The notes under the pieces: generated by a model | Databases searched by the model: none | Told to the model about the DNA's origin: nothing | The model's input: the letters and a program-made list of their open reading frames with translations, nothing else | Position numbers and translations under genes: made by a program | NCBI GenBank assembly: GCA_029204225.1 | Contig: MU832094.1 | Location: 1 to 64,000, forward strand | Origin: Diphasiastrum complanatum | Lineage: Eukaryota; Streptophyta; Lycopodiopsida; Lycopodiales; Lycopodiaceae | Direction: 5' to 3' | Length of the DNA: 64,000 bases | In this document: positions 11,900 through 22,966 of the stretch, piece after piece | Layout: every line of letters begins with the position of its first letter | Position numbering within the stretch: position 1 is the first letter of the stretch

Positions 11900-13255
11900 T
11901 TGCCTTGAACAGTAGTAGTGACTGTATGATTGTACAAGTACATTGCCAAGGCTACTACTTCTAACTAGAAATTCGTTGAAAGGTTTGCTTGTGCAAGCAA
12001 ACAACAGACGACGTTCACTATGGCCATGTTCATTTCCACTACTCCTGACTCCATTATGTTGACTTGTGTACAACATAATGTACTACCTCATTATGTACTC
12101 TTTTCTATGATCTTTGTGCATTGCTCACATTTTCTCCTCCATTATTAGTTTTGAGAATTATTATCTTTGATTTTATCTGCCTCTTAACAAAACTCTTGAA
12201 GTCTTTAAACACTTCAAAAGTGTCAAACTTTAGCTTCAAAAAGTAGATGGTCTTGTGATTGGAATTATCAATAAATATTAATAAATATCTTGAGCCAAAA
12301 AAAAAACTTATTTTAATAAGCCCACATAGATCACAATGTGCGAGTTCGAAGATTTCTCCTACACGAGCTCTAGTGCCATTAAATGCGTCTCTATGTTCTT
12401 TGTGTCAAGTGTACATGCTTCACAAATGGCAGGCTTGGGTTTCTTGGTAAGCTACTATCAATGAACTCGTTCTTATGCACATTCTTAAGCACATTTAGGT
12501 TTTCTTGTATGCCACAATTAACAACCACCTTCAAGCGTTATGGCCAACACAAGTCCCTCAATTTGTCTAGGGTTTTGCATAGATACTAAATGCCTTATTG
12601 GAGTGCAAAGGCAATGACTTCATTTATAACCTCATCTCTTATTTGGCGTGCTTCAAAATTGCAGCTGACCACATTTGCATGTCCATGTTTTTGAGTGGCA
12701 TGTCCCCACATTATGGTCCAAGTTTGAGGATGCCAATACCTTTGATCTTGTCTTGGCTATTGTCCCCAAGTTAGACCATCCTTTCTTGTTCCAATCCTTT
12801 TCATTGAACTTACGTGCTTCCACAACTTAATGTTGTCCCATCTTACACTAAGAAGTTGATTGGTAAGATGCAAGACTTCAGTGTCGATCTTGCTTCGTAC
12901 TCAATTTGTAACTTGTTCCAAATAGACTTGCTAATCTCACAAAACTTTCATGCTCAGTGATCTCTTCAATCATAGATAAAGAGATGGAGATGCAACTTTG
13001 TTGTCTCTCTTACACCAAGTTGAAATAGCTTGGCATCTGCAACCAGCTTTTCTTCAATGCCCTCCCAATAGGGTCATTTTCAGTTTGTGCTTTCAACACC
13101 TATAATTAGTGCCATCAAACACATCCATCAAACACGTGGACTACCTTACGGATCAAGTTTCAAGTCATCGCTGATGCTTCATACACCTGCCCTACTCAGG
13201 AAATCGCAATTTGACAGTAACAAAGTTTATTAAGCAATGGGCATCTCTGATACCA
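11900..13255 (-). mobile_element. Decayed Ty1/copia retrotransposon, 5' half (primer-binding site, gag, integrase)
   Basis: On the minus strand the element starts at a primer-binding site, TGGTATCAGAG, at 13255-13245, complementary to initiator tRNA-Met as in most plant copia elements. Degenerate gag sequence follows. At about 12440-12310 is the GAG-pre-integrase signature (CEAC.L....., then a match to the family pattern IFELAHCDLCGPIK). At about 12300-12080 comes the integrase core (YLLIFIDN, KTIYFLKLKFDTFEVFKDFKSFV, NNGGENVS), all with frame breaks. Reverse transcriptase and RNase H were not recognised left of 11900. The LTR would lie right of 13255 but its outer end could not be placed. 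Confidence 0.75.
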
Positions 13256-14071
13256 TAACAAAACTCAATACTAAGTTTCAGAACATTTTCATAAGCATCC
13301 AAACGAAAGCAAGAGTCACATGAAGAGTTACAGTGCTGTAAAGACTACGACTTATATGAAAAAATGAGAGACGCTCCCTTCTACAATCCAACAACTTCAT
13401 TTAATGATCCAATAAGCCCACAAATCATCTTGAAATTCGTGGCAAATCCTATGACTCATAATTTCCTAAATGGGCGATGACAACGCCTGGTTCTGCATGC
13501 TAACAGCATTACCCCCTTTCATTTCATTTTAACCATCGAGTGACTTATTCATATATTTCCATCTCTTTCAGCATGGATTTTATTTTGATGTTCCTTCGGC
13601 GGTCATCAGAACAAGAATTTTCGGATTTTTGCTGACGAAGCCATATCTAGAACAAATAGCTTTGCACCCAAAGACGATATACACAACTAAGCTCAAGTTT
13701 CATGTAGCCCATGCTTTTTCATGACTACTAACTAAATCAGAGTCTGTCCATGGTATAATTTATCGCCTAACGTATCCATTCTGCAATTTAAAAATCGTGA
13801 TGATGTACATCAAACGAGGCTTTCCTGCCTCGTAAGAAAACGTCACAACCGCATTATGTATCAAAATAAGTAATCATATTGTTTAGAAATTTGAGTGTCT
13901 TTTAACTGGAAGGTCTACATAACTAAAGTTTTGCCAAGCCAAAACGCTTCAGACGCATCACCTATTTGTAGTATATTATTCACTGTAAATAATGTCGCAA
14001 AGGCATTGGTCCAACAGTCAAATGATCCAAACTTAGCTACCAAAAAACTTAAAAGCCGGAGGTGGGCATAC
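13256..14071. other. No gene recognised; presumed intron 2 of the minus-strand nuclease gene
   Basis: AT-rich sequence between the copia primer-binding site and the second nuclease exon. I searched it by eye on the minus strand for the next beta-lactamase exon (expected to begin with a residue pair completing CxG and then VMFLF) and did not find it. Part of it may be the copia LTR. Confidence 0.4.
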
Positions 14072-14541
14072 CTGCACAGTGATTTGCATCAAAGGCTGTA
14101 ACAGTAAACGGCTCGTCGCCTGCAATAGGCATCGGCTCCTCTAATTTCAGTGTTACAAACAAAGACTCGTGAAGCTGCAAGTTCAAGAAGATGAAAACCA
14201 CTCAATCTCGCCACAGAATGGCCCCAATGTCGCTCGCTAACCTAAGAAAGACGTCTCGTAACATAACAAAGAGACTACAAAAACCAGATTACTGCAACAA
14301 TAGATGCGCAGCTTTGACAAACTCGAAAGTTCAAAGAAAAGAGAATACAAACATGAGGATGCCGATGCAGCACCAACTTCATCGTGAGAAACGAGCAATA
14401 TATAGGATATTTTGCGTGAAAATTAATGCCCGCAATGTGATCGGAATGCGCATGTGTCAAGAAGTGATGCGGCTTTTTTATAGAACATGTTGACCACGTA
14501 TCCACAGAGAATGGAAACTGAACGGCCAACTCCAACGGCAT
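14072..14541 (-). CDS. SNM1/Artemis-type metallo-beta-lactamase DNA-repair nuclease, first two coding exons
   Basis: Exon 1 is 14541-14353 (63 codons) and exon 2 is 14174-14072 (34 codons plus one base). They are joined by a 178-bp intron with GT at 14352-14351 and AG at 14176-14175; exon 2 ends in a GTATG donor. The protein starts MPLELAVQFPFSVDTW and carries the metal-binding HxHxDH motif (H30, H32, D34, H35 in THAHSDH). Exon 2 carries FTVTAFDANHCA, the second metal-histidine region (H95). This pattern is that of beta-CASP nucleases of the SNM1/PSO2/Artemis group, which act on DNA cross-links and ends in the nucleus. ATG 14541 is preferred because relatives start with a similar MPxE word; an in-frame upstream ATG at 14640 exists. 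The usual Pro after the HC pair is Ala here. The remaining exons were not found, so the gene either continues left through a large intron or is a truncated copy. Confidence 0.8.
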
Positions 14542-16154
14542 GGCTGCTTTCTGCTTTTTATTTTCACTCGTTAAAGATTGCCTAGAGTATAACTCCTTAG
14601 ACAATATAGCTCTACAATTCCGTCTCCTTTTGCGTAACACAAAACCCGGCGATCCAACGAATTCCCCTGCTTTTCAGACGCACTAAACAAACCGCTCTAA
14701 CTATTCATTCGGTTCATGAAGTTCTCCATTACCATTCATCTTCGAAGCTTGCAACCACCCGATCGAAGCAGTTTGCCTTCGAGATATGAATGTGACTACT
14801 GCTAGAGCACCAAAAAATCAGAAATTGCAACAAGCGATCAGGATGAACAAGCCAAAACCGTGAATTAGGAACATGAATTTATGATCCTGACCATGCGCAC
14901 CACAAAGAGCACCAAGACGATCCAGCTTTGAATTGCAACTACAAAATCCACCACCTCATCTCATCATCTTCGCAAAGCTCAGGCAATTCTACTGTGACCA
15001 GTGATGACGATGAAGACCACTGATTTTGATGAAGCGTGACAAGGAAGATTCAAACCGCCGACAGCGGGAAAGTATAATCCAAATGTGAAAAGTATAGGGG
15101 AAGGAACGCCCACCCCCACCACCCCCAATTTAAGGCCATTGGGCCCTCTAGCATGTCTCTTATGTTGCTTAATATTGTTCACAACGCTATAGCAAGGTTT
15201 TTATGTTGTTATGAAGCCAGTCATTGGGTTTCAAGTTACGATATTGTCATAGATTATACTAGAAGGTAATATAAGTATCTCCATTCTTTGGAAAGAATGG
15301 AATCATTAACAATGTTCTTAAAGAACCTCTGTATTCATAATCACAATTGAGAGAGAGAGAGAATGCAGCTGAAGACTCCATGCCATTCTTCACCACCATA
15401 ACACTAGAACGTTCTCTCCTCATAACCAAGAAAACAAAACTCTCTTCTGTTCCAAATGAACGAATTGTCCTTTTCTGCCTACCTCCCTTCTCTTCTCGTG
15501 TGAGAGAGGCATAACCTTAAGGGTACTCGACATCTTTTATTAATCATGATATAAAATACATTTCATCATTACAGTATGGCAAAAAACTTGCCATTTTAAT
15601 AAAACTACTTAGCAACTGTGGATATCATCATCCATCACAGTCATTTATGAGTGTTGCTAAAAATAGCTTATTGTTATTTAACAAACTTACTAAAAAAAAG
15701 TAAAGTATTAAAATAGCTCTAATTTTTCGAATATAACTGTCATTTGAAGACTGATTATGGCATTTGAATCTACCATAGAATTTTATAGCTACTCTTTAGC
15801 ATAGCCACATTTGTATCTCAAGAAAACGTGGCATAATAGCAGATTTTGTGCATATGTGATACGTATAGCACATTTTCTTCTAGGAAATCAGCATCAATGA
15901 TTATAGTTACTGAAATTTTGAAATTTTGACCAGAGAAATGCACTACGGGCCCGAGGGCAGGGGCCTTCTCCGGCGTAAAGCACTCTCAAAAAAATCTCTC
16001 TCTAGAAACTTCGAGAGTTAACTTTTGTGTTTTTACTACGCACGTTTTTTTAAAGCTTTGTGAATCGTGCTAGCTATGGAGCTTTTGAAGGAGGAAGTTC
16101 TTTGTCGTGCTGGCTATGGAGCTCACTCTGAATGTGTGTTGGAGCTCATGAGCT
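14542..16154. other. Upstream region of the nuclease gene; no other gene seen
   Basis: Holds the presumed leader and promoter of the minus-strand nuclease gene (14542 to roughly 15200), then AT-rich sequence. No open frame has a recognisable domain. A short (GA)n lies at 15351-15361. A GC-richer stretch at 15945-15975 (GGGCCCGAGGGCAGGGGCC) precedes the tandem repeats described next. Confidence 0.5.
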
Positions 16155-16270
16155 CATAATGAGGAACGATGGAGTGCAGGACATCATCTGAAGTAGCGAT
16201 GGGAGCGCAGGTCATAATGAGGAACGATGGAGTGCAGGACATCATCTAAAGTAGCGATGGGAGCGCAGGT
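16155..16270 (+). repeat. 58-bp tandem duplication
   Basis: CATAATGAGGAACGATGGAG begins at 16155 and again at 16213, and the following bases through GGGAGCGCAGGT match with one difference (CTGAAG versus CTAAAG). The near identity implies a recent duplication. Confidence 0.93.
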
Positions 16271-16506
16271 CTGATGGAGCACTCTAGTCCTAAAGGAATC
16301 GAGTGCTTTTCTTCTGTCTTGAAAGTAGTGATGGCTCATTTTATGGAGCATGGTTGTGTGAGGAGAGCGTGGGATGGAGCAGTAGTGATTTATTACCAAC
16401 GAGTAGTGTGAGGAGCAGGTTTTGGGTGTATTTTACTATATGTTTTGTATTTGTTGAGTGTGGTTTGTTGAGCATTTGTGTAAGTGTCTTTGCTTGTCAA
16501 TGTTTC

Positions 16507-16790
16507 TTAGATACTATTCATTTCTTTTATGCGGCTATTGACAGATTTTCTTACATCTATGCTTCTGATTTTCTTGCTTTTGATTCTAGGATTTTTCTTT
16601 AAACAAGGTTTGCAGTCATTTTACTTTGAAAAAGGTTTCTAGCATTTTGTTATTAGATATCGTTCATTTCTTTTATGCGGCTGTTGACAGATTTTTTTTA
16701 CATTTGTGCTTCTGATTTTCTTGCTTTTGATTCTAGGATTTTGCTTTGAAAAAAGTTTCCAACATTTTGTTTTCAGACTTCATGGATGTT
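16507..16790 (+). repeat. 146-bp tandem duplication just upstream of the Crypton-like frame
   Basis: TTAGATA..TTCATTTCTTTTATGCGGCT occurs at 16507 and 16653. Both copies continue with TTGACAGATTTT, GCTTCTGATTTTCTTGCTT and TTGATTCTAGGATTTT. The second copy runs into TTTTGTTTTCAG at about 16768-16779, a plausible 3' splice site ahead of the coding-like frame. Confidence 0.85.
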
Positions 16791-17555
16791 GATAGTGAGG
16801 GCAAAGGGATTGCTTGTCCTTCTTTTGATCTTTATTTATCTCACGATGATAATGAGTCAGAACATGTTGCTCCTAAGATGCAGGTTCCCTGTGAGGTCTC
16901 TATGTCCATTGAAGCAGATAACGTAGATTCTTCTACTTTGTTTTGTTCTGATCCTGCTTCTGAAAATGTTTGTTTCAATGATTGTAGAACTAATAATGTG
17001 AATCAAGATTGTGTTGTTGAAAGATGTAGAATCCCTCGTTTCAGAGATATAGATACGGTTGAGCTTAATAATGTGAATAGTGGTGGTCGTTGTAGTAGTA
17101 AGCACGCTGAGATGTGGGCCCGTAAAGCATTTGATGAATGGAGGCAGCTTAGAGGCTACAGTGATGATGAAAGTATTGTAGATCTTTCTGAACATGAAGA
17201 TATTAAAGATTTTGTGGAGATGTTAGCTTTGTTCTTATTGCAGGTTACTAAGAAAGACGGACAACAGTACCCTCCTGGAAGGTCCAGCTAAATCGTTTTT
17301 CATGTCATGTCTTTATATTACATGTTTTATTACTGCTATGATAGCATGATTCATAAATTATGATTTTCTAAGATGTTTCTAATTCAAGCCTTATTTAGAG
17401 GCATTGGTAGATTGATACGTGCTCGTCAAGATCAACGTATACTTGAAACTGTGGTTGTTGTTATTCCTTTTAACATTCTTACCGATCCTCGATATAACCG
17501 TGCGAAGCTTGCTGTGATTTGTTCAAATCTCTTGTTTGTTTGGGCAAAACTGTGA
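16746..17555 (+). pseudogene. Crypton-like / DUF3504-like tyrosine-recombinase N-terminal region, broken
   Basis: The open frame 16746-17291 has an acidic, low-similarity N-terminus, then WARKAFDEWRQLRGYSDDES, DLSEHEDIKDFVEMLALFL and KKDGQQYPPG. A second frame (17373-17555) continues with LFRGIGRLIRARQDQRI and PFNILTDPRYNRAK. In order and spacing this follows the pattern of the DUF3504-type domain of Crypton-derived proteins (ZMYM2, QRICH1 and KIAA1958-like): WA...F..W, a helix ending in a KxDGxxYPP turn, a GxxRxxRA helix, then N-I-x-(S/T)-D-P-x-(F/Y). That assignment rests on remembered family patterns, not a search. The frame break at 17291 falls where the two halves should join; an intron with a donor near 17279 did not give a phase-correct join, so I treat it as a remnant. 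The catalytic C-terminal half of a tyrosine recombinase was not found downstream. Confidence 0.5.
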
Positions 17556-18242
17556 AAAAAAGTGATGTGTTTGTGCTTGCCATTCACAGAGTTTTTATAG
17601 TAGTTTTTCCAGTAAGTGAAAAAAAATTTACATATGTAATAATTTGTGTTTACAGTAAGTGTGGTAAAACTTTTTTACTGTTGGTGAAAAAACATGTCAT
17701 TTTACCTGTGGTAAAACTTTTTTTTAAGAAGGACGTTACAGATTTGTAAGGTTCTTGTAATGTTTCAAGTTGTTACAGTTGTCATGTTTATGCAATTAAG
17801 GTTATTAGTAAATACACACACAAAAAATTTGAAGCGCTTTACGAACTTAGAAGGGGCATCTTTGAATCTTTTATTTTCTTTTCTGCAACATGTTACTTAG
17901 GTTTACTAGAGGTTATATACAACGTAATTGTCATTGGGTTGATTTTATGCATTTTTTGGGCCCTATATTATTTTACATAATATATATAGGGCCCCATACT
18001 TTTGGTTCATTTTTTCATTTTCAAATAGCTATGGCTGTGAATTGCTGCAGGAGGGAGAGACACACACACATAGCTATGTTGCGTAGAGAGAGAGGGTGCT
18101 CTCCTGCTGCTTCTACGAGCTATGTTGTGTAGAGAGAGAGGGGGCTCTCATGCTCCTTATGTGAAGAATCACCGAAGATAGAGATATATGCCTGTTGTTG
18201 CGGCTTTTGAGAGAGATATTTGCCTATAAGCTGCTGCATGGG
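17556..18242. other. No gene recognised
   Basis: AT-rich sequence with several short open frames that have no recognisable motif. From 18045 it becomes GA-rich, with the words TAGCTATGTTG(C/T)GTAGAGAGAGAG repeated at about 18070 and 18117. Confidence 0.5.
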
Positions 18243-18251
18243 GGAGAGAGA

Positions 18252-18285
<34 letters not shown>

Positions 18286-18419
18286 AGAGAGCTCTGCTGC
18301 CTACAGAGGGATATAGATGTGCTTCATAGAGAGAGAAGAAGATCTACCTACGAACTACTCCGTGAGAGAGGGGGAGAGAGAGCACTCTGCTCCGTAGATA
18401 GGAAGAGGTGTCCTCCTAC

Positions 18420-18481
<62 letters not shown>
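18243..18481. repeat. GA-rich block ending in (GA)30
   Basis: (GA)n runs at 18243-18285 and 18422-18481 (the latter about 60 bp, perfect) are separated by GA-rich imperfect sequence. Reading frames across it give Arg-Glu repeats and are not genes. Confidence 0.95.
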
Positions 18482-18483
<2 letters not shown>

Positions 18484-18512
18484 CCTATAAAATCAACCCA
18501 ATGACAATTACG

Positions 18513-18645
18513 TCAGGTAATGGTCAATTGGTTGGGCCATTACCACATATAATTTGGTCCCCGAGGAGCTCGTGGCCTGCGCCACTCACTACTCGGGTCC
18601 CCAATTATTTGTGGTAATGGCCCTCCCAATGGCCATTATCTAATA
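18513..18645. repeat. Fold-back (inverted repeat) of about 130 bp
   Basis: The left arm, about 18517-18565 (core GGGCCATTACCACATATAAT), pairs with the right arm, about 18589-18641 (core ATTATTTGTGGTAATGGCCC), with only a few mismatches. The intervening loop is roughly 25 bases. The size and structure fit a small fold-back/MITE or a hairpin-forming RNA locus. It immediately follows the (GA)30 array. No flanking duplication was identified. Confidence 0.8.
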
Positions 18646-18879
18646 CTTTGTGCCTATTCTACTCCTTTTTTGAACAAATTAAAAATCAGAATAGGCATCT
18701 ATTTTTTTCAAAAAAATTAGCGTCAGAGTGGTTGGAAAAAGTCAAACCTCTCATTATGTTTCATAATGAGCATGTAGAAATTTTCAAAGTATCCATTACG
18801 CAATGTAATGCGCCAGGCACAATCCATTCTGCCCGGTTTGGCTTTTTTCTACCAACGATCTAGTCCAACCAGAATAGAT

Positions 18880-20851
18880 CCATCATCCAGTTCATCTCTC
18901 ATTGACAAACTTGATGGAGATAACTACCATCTCTGAAAATTCAAGATGAAGGTTATACTTCTAGCCAAAGACTGTGGGACATCGTTGATGGCACAGAGCT
19001 TAAACTAGAAGGTGATGCAGCTATCATCACCAAGTGGAGACTGAGAGATGGCAAAGCATTTGCCATGATCACCCTCAATATCAAGGACACTCATATCAGC
19101 CACATACGTGCTGCTCATACCGCTAAGGATGCATGGGACATCCTAGCAACTCTCTACGACATTAGAGACGTTACATCCAAGCTCCATTTGAGAAAGAAAT
19201 TCTTCACCCTCATAATGTCTGAAGCATATAGTGTTTCGAGTCACCTCAACACCTTCAATAATCTTATGGAGCAGAGGACTGCAACCGGCTCAGTCATAGA
19301 AGATTCCGATGCACTCATGACACTATTATCGAGTCTACTTGAAGCCTACAAAAATTGGGTAATGACAATTTCTACCCATGAGCACCTCACTTTATCAAGA
19401 GTAATTTAGCTACTCCTACAAGAGGAGATCAGCAGATCAGCATCCTTCTCAGGCTTAGGATTGGATCCCCAAGCTCTGTATTCAAAAAATTAGAAGTTTA
19501 GATCCAAGAAATCTACAAAAACAGGCTATACTGACAAGAAGAGCAACATGCAGTCTGGATACTTGGAGACAACTCATGACATTGAATCGAAGGTGAAGGA
19601 ACAATAAGAGTTGAATTCAAAAGAGGTGAGGTCAACGTTCTCCACATTCCAAATCTAACCAAGAATTTGCTCTCAGTTAGTAGAATCACCGATTTAGGCC
19701 GGAGGGTCGAATTCGATACAGATGACTGCACAATTCTTGACAAATCCCGGAAGGTGCTAGCCTATGGAAGAAGAAGCGGCTATCTTTACAAACTTAGCCA
19801 CTGCTACTCTTCTAATAGTCAAGCTCTTCACACAATCACGTCTGAATCAACTGATATGTTGTGGCATTTCAGACTTGTCCATCTTTACTACAACAGTATT
19901 CAGCAAATGTCAGCTCAGAGTCTAGTTCAAGACTTGCCTTCAGTCAGCAAGCCAACTTGTCCATGCGAAAGTTGTATTATTAGCAAGCATGCTAGAAGTC
20001 CCTTCAGCTCAAATTCAGTTCATACATCCAAGGGCTTGCTTGACCTTGCACACAACGACATTTGTGGCCCGATGCAGACTACTTCCACAGGGGGAGCTCT
20101 CTATTTCCTAACCTTCATCGACGACTTCTCTCGAAGGACTGCAACCTACTACATGAAGAACAAATCTAAAGCATTCAAGTAGAGACGTCATTTTTGTGGA
20201 AGACCAGTTCATCGACCACAAAGGAAAAGCTGCTGATAAATTCGACTCTGGGATTGAGCAATCCCAGTCAATTCCGATCCAAAGAGTCAACTGCAGAATC
20301 TTGACGCTGACTTGTACGATGAGTCAAAACCTCAACGAATAAACCCACATCAGAGGACCGATGTTCAACCCATAAGGTCGAATAGGTCTTGACAGCCTCC
20401 ATCCAAATTTATGGATGATCTGGCCTGCTACTTTGTGCAAGAACTAAACACCGTTTCTGAGGCGATGTCTACTCCTTATGCTGACCAGTGGAAAGCAGCG
20501 ATGGACATCGAATTCGATTCTCTTATGGAGAATCAAACATGGACACTCACTGAGTTGCCAAAGGATCAAAAACTGATTCCATGCAAATGGATATTCAAGA
20601 CAAAGTACGACGTTGAAGGAAGGCTAAATCGTTACAAGGCCAGGCTAGTTGCCAAAGGCTTTTCTCAGATTCCAGACCTGGACTATTCAGAAACCTTCAG
20701 CCCAGTCGTCAAACATGCGTCGATCCGCCTACTCCTCTCCTTTGCAGCCGCGACAGATCTTGAAGTCCACCAGATGGATGTCCTGTTGGCTGATTCTGAC
20801 GAATCCCCAAGATACTCGGACAGAGCAACTCAAGAGCACCTCTCACCTTAG
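18880..20851 (+). mobile_element. Broken Ty1/copia retrotransposon (gag, GAG-pre-integrase, integrase start, RT start)
   Basis: The frames follow copia order. Gag (UBN2 type) runs from about 18900 to 19480 (KLDGDNYHL, KFKMKVILLAKD, AWDILATLYD, KLHLRKKFF, FNNLMEQ), with stops at its start. No zinc knuckle or complete protease motif is left. The frame 19667-20182 has LLSVSRITDLG, the pre-integrase zinc finger (H..H..CPCESC) and the integrase start (LDLAHNDICGPM, YFLTFIDDFSRRTATY). The integrase core is then cut short and DVIFVED follows at 20185. The frame 20411-20851 is the RVT_2 start (WKAAMDIEFDSLMENQTWTLTELP, CKWIFKTKYD, RYKARLVAKGF, VHQMDV) and ends before the RT catalytic YxDD. RNase H, primer-binding site and LTRs were not recognised. 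Confidence 0.88.
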
Positions 20852-20899
20852 ACCGAGGAGGTCTCTGAGGAGATGAGACGAACAAAAACTGAAAGTCGA

Positions 20900-21933
20900 G
20901 TATGAGTGCCGAGGAATACTAGTTAGTAATGACAAGCCATAACTGTGTAAGCCTCATGGTGAATCCCGAAAGATGGAATGACCATGTAGGAATAAGTATT
21001 TATAGGCAAAAGTAATAAATGCAAGTAGACCCCTCTTAAAGAAAGTAGAGTGAGCCACCTTTTGATGGTGACCTCTAGTGGAGAGCATTATTCCACTTGT
21101 AATTTGTGAAATGTGGAAATTCCACTAGAATGCCACCTAAGGAGCTCTCTTGCTTATTTAAGAGACTCTCTCTTTGTGAAGAGGAGCTTTTTGTGTATTG
21201 TATCTACTCCATGCTGAAATGAGAAGAGCCTTCACAAGTTTGGTGCATCCATTGAGCTCCTTGATCATGCTTGTTTCTTGAGTGATGCATTCATGATCTT
21301 GCCCTTCCCTCCTTTGTGTGTGGTTGTGGATTGTAGAGTGGATTAGATTTGTTGCTTTCCTAGAGTGGATTAGTTTTCTTTTCTTGTTTGTGGATTAATG
21401 TAGGAACCAACATTCAAGTAAACTAAATAGGCTAGAAATGTGGTATAAATCTTGCATATCCTCCAACATTCTAGTTCTTGATGTTCTTGGGATGTCCAAG
21501 AGTCAAAAGACTGGTTGGTTCTTGATTCTTGGACTTCTAAAATATTGTAGATTAATTATTGTTTCAGCTTTATGGATTAATGCAAGTGTAGCTCAGTTTA
21601 GTAAAGTGTAGGATCTGATTCAGTTCGTTTTTAGAGTAGGTAGTTGTAGAATCTATTGCATGTTCATTTGGGCTGCATACTGATCTGCAAATAAATGTTC
21701 ATGGCTTGCATCTCTGTTTGAATGTGAGTGCTTTTAAGAGAGATGACCCTGAGTGTCCTCTGATAGGCAGGACATTATACTACAACGTCGATCCGTCCAT
21801 TCTGCCTGGTTTGGGCATTGTAATATCAAGAACACATCTAATGAATGCCATGAAGCCTGGTAACAGGCAGAAACAGTTCTGAAGAAGCAAAAAAAAAACC
21901 AACAGATCCTCTGGAGCAGGGGACCTGTCAACA
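20900..21933 (+). repeat. Probable 5' LTR of a Ty3 element
   Basis: The interval ends CTGTCAACA immediately before a primer-binding site at 21934-21948, as a 5' LTR should. It contains a TATTTAA box at about 21154, then a CT-rich stretch (GAGACTCTCTCTTTGTGAAG) that would suit a transcription start, and later AATAAA words. The left boundary is not certain because no second LTR is present for comparison. The size of about 1 kb is an estimate. Confidence 0.5.
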
Positions 21934-21948
21934 TTTGGCGCCGTTGCC
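21934..21948 (+). other. Primer-binding site, TTTGGCGCCGTTGCC
   Basis: This motif just after a presumed LTR end is characteristic of the Athila/Tat-type and related Ty3/gypsy elements of plants. It differs from the TGGTATCAGAGC site used by the other retroelements in this window. Confidence 0.7.
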
Positions 21949-22204
21949 ACTTCAACTCCAATGCATTCTAAATCCATAAGAACTGCAACATTGTCCGTTC
22001 AGATCCCTGCAAACAAACTCCCAATCTTTCCACACATCAAAGTTTTTGTAAACTGCACAGAGCCACATCAATGGCTACATCATTGCCCAAATCCACAGGC
22101 TAATACACTCGCAAATCCGTTGGCTATCTTATTGTTAGCAAACGCCCTAATAGACCTGGATTTTCTTCAATGCCAAGCTCATGCTTCTCCCGTCCCCTCA
22201 CGCT

Positions 22205-22765
22205 TCCATTCTCAATTGGAGGCCCAACTTAAATCTCAACCGAAGGCCCTGTGTCAAATCTCAACCGGAGGCCTGCGTCAAATCTCCACCGGATGCTTGT
22301 GTCAAATCTCAACCGGAGGCCGTTGTCAAATCTCAACCGAAGCCCATCTATCAAATCTCAACCAGAGCCCATTTGTCAAATCTCAACCGGAGCCATCTAT
22401 CAAATCTCAACCGGAGCCCATTTGTCAAATCTCAACCGGAGGCCTGTGTCAAATCTCCACCGGAGCCCATTTGTGAAATCTCAACCGGAGGCATTTCTCT
22501 AAAATCTCAACTGGAGCGTCCCGCTGAAATCTTGATCGAAGCGTCCGCTGAAATCTCGACCAAGGCTCCCATTGAAATCTCGACTGAAGCTCCCGCTGAA
22601 ATCTCGACCGAAGCTCCCGCTAAAATCTCGACCGAACCTCCGTGTCAAATCTTGACTGAAGCTCCAGCTGAAATCTCGACTGAAGCTCCTCGCCAAATCT
22701 CAACCGAAGCGTTTCAATCAATTCTCGACCGAGGCATTTATGTCAATTCTTGACCGGAGCAAGTA
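22205..22765 (+). repeat. 24-bp minisatellite, about 22 units, coding in a Ty3 gag leader
   Basis: The word AAATCTC(A/G)ACCG(G/A)AG recurs every 24 or 25 bp from 22231 to about 22770. Units of 24 bp keep a frame encoding an octapeptide of the form EISTEAPA in the second half (22550-22720) and KSQPEA-like in the first. Scattered 25-bp units shift the frame, so the pattern moves among three frames (22181-22753 is the longest). Unit variants grade along the array: CTCAACCGGAGGCC units on the left, CTCGACCGAAGCTCCCGCTG units on the right. Confidence 0.9.
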
Positions 22766-22966
22766 ACTCCCATCTTGACCGGGCCAAATCCACACCAGAG
22801 CACATAACTTTCGAACAAGATGTCTGATTGCTATTTCGACCGAACCACCATTTTTCCAACACCTTTGAGACTGAAAAAAAAAAAAACAAAGGCATGAACA
22901 CCAAAAAAAAATCCAAAAAATAAAACCCATATTGTTAGAAAGCCTTTTTCATACTGAATCTTCCCC

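Noticed and set aside
22205..22765. CRISPR-like array
   Set aside because: The 24-bp units are contiguous with no unique spacers, and the genome is eukaryotic; it is a coding minisatellite.
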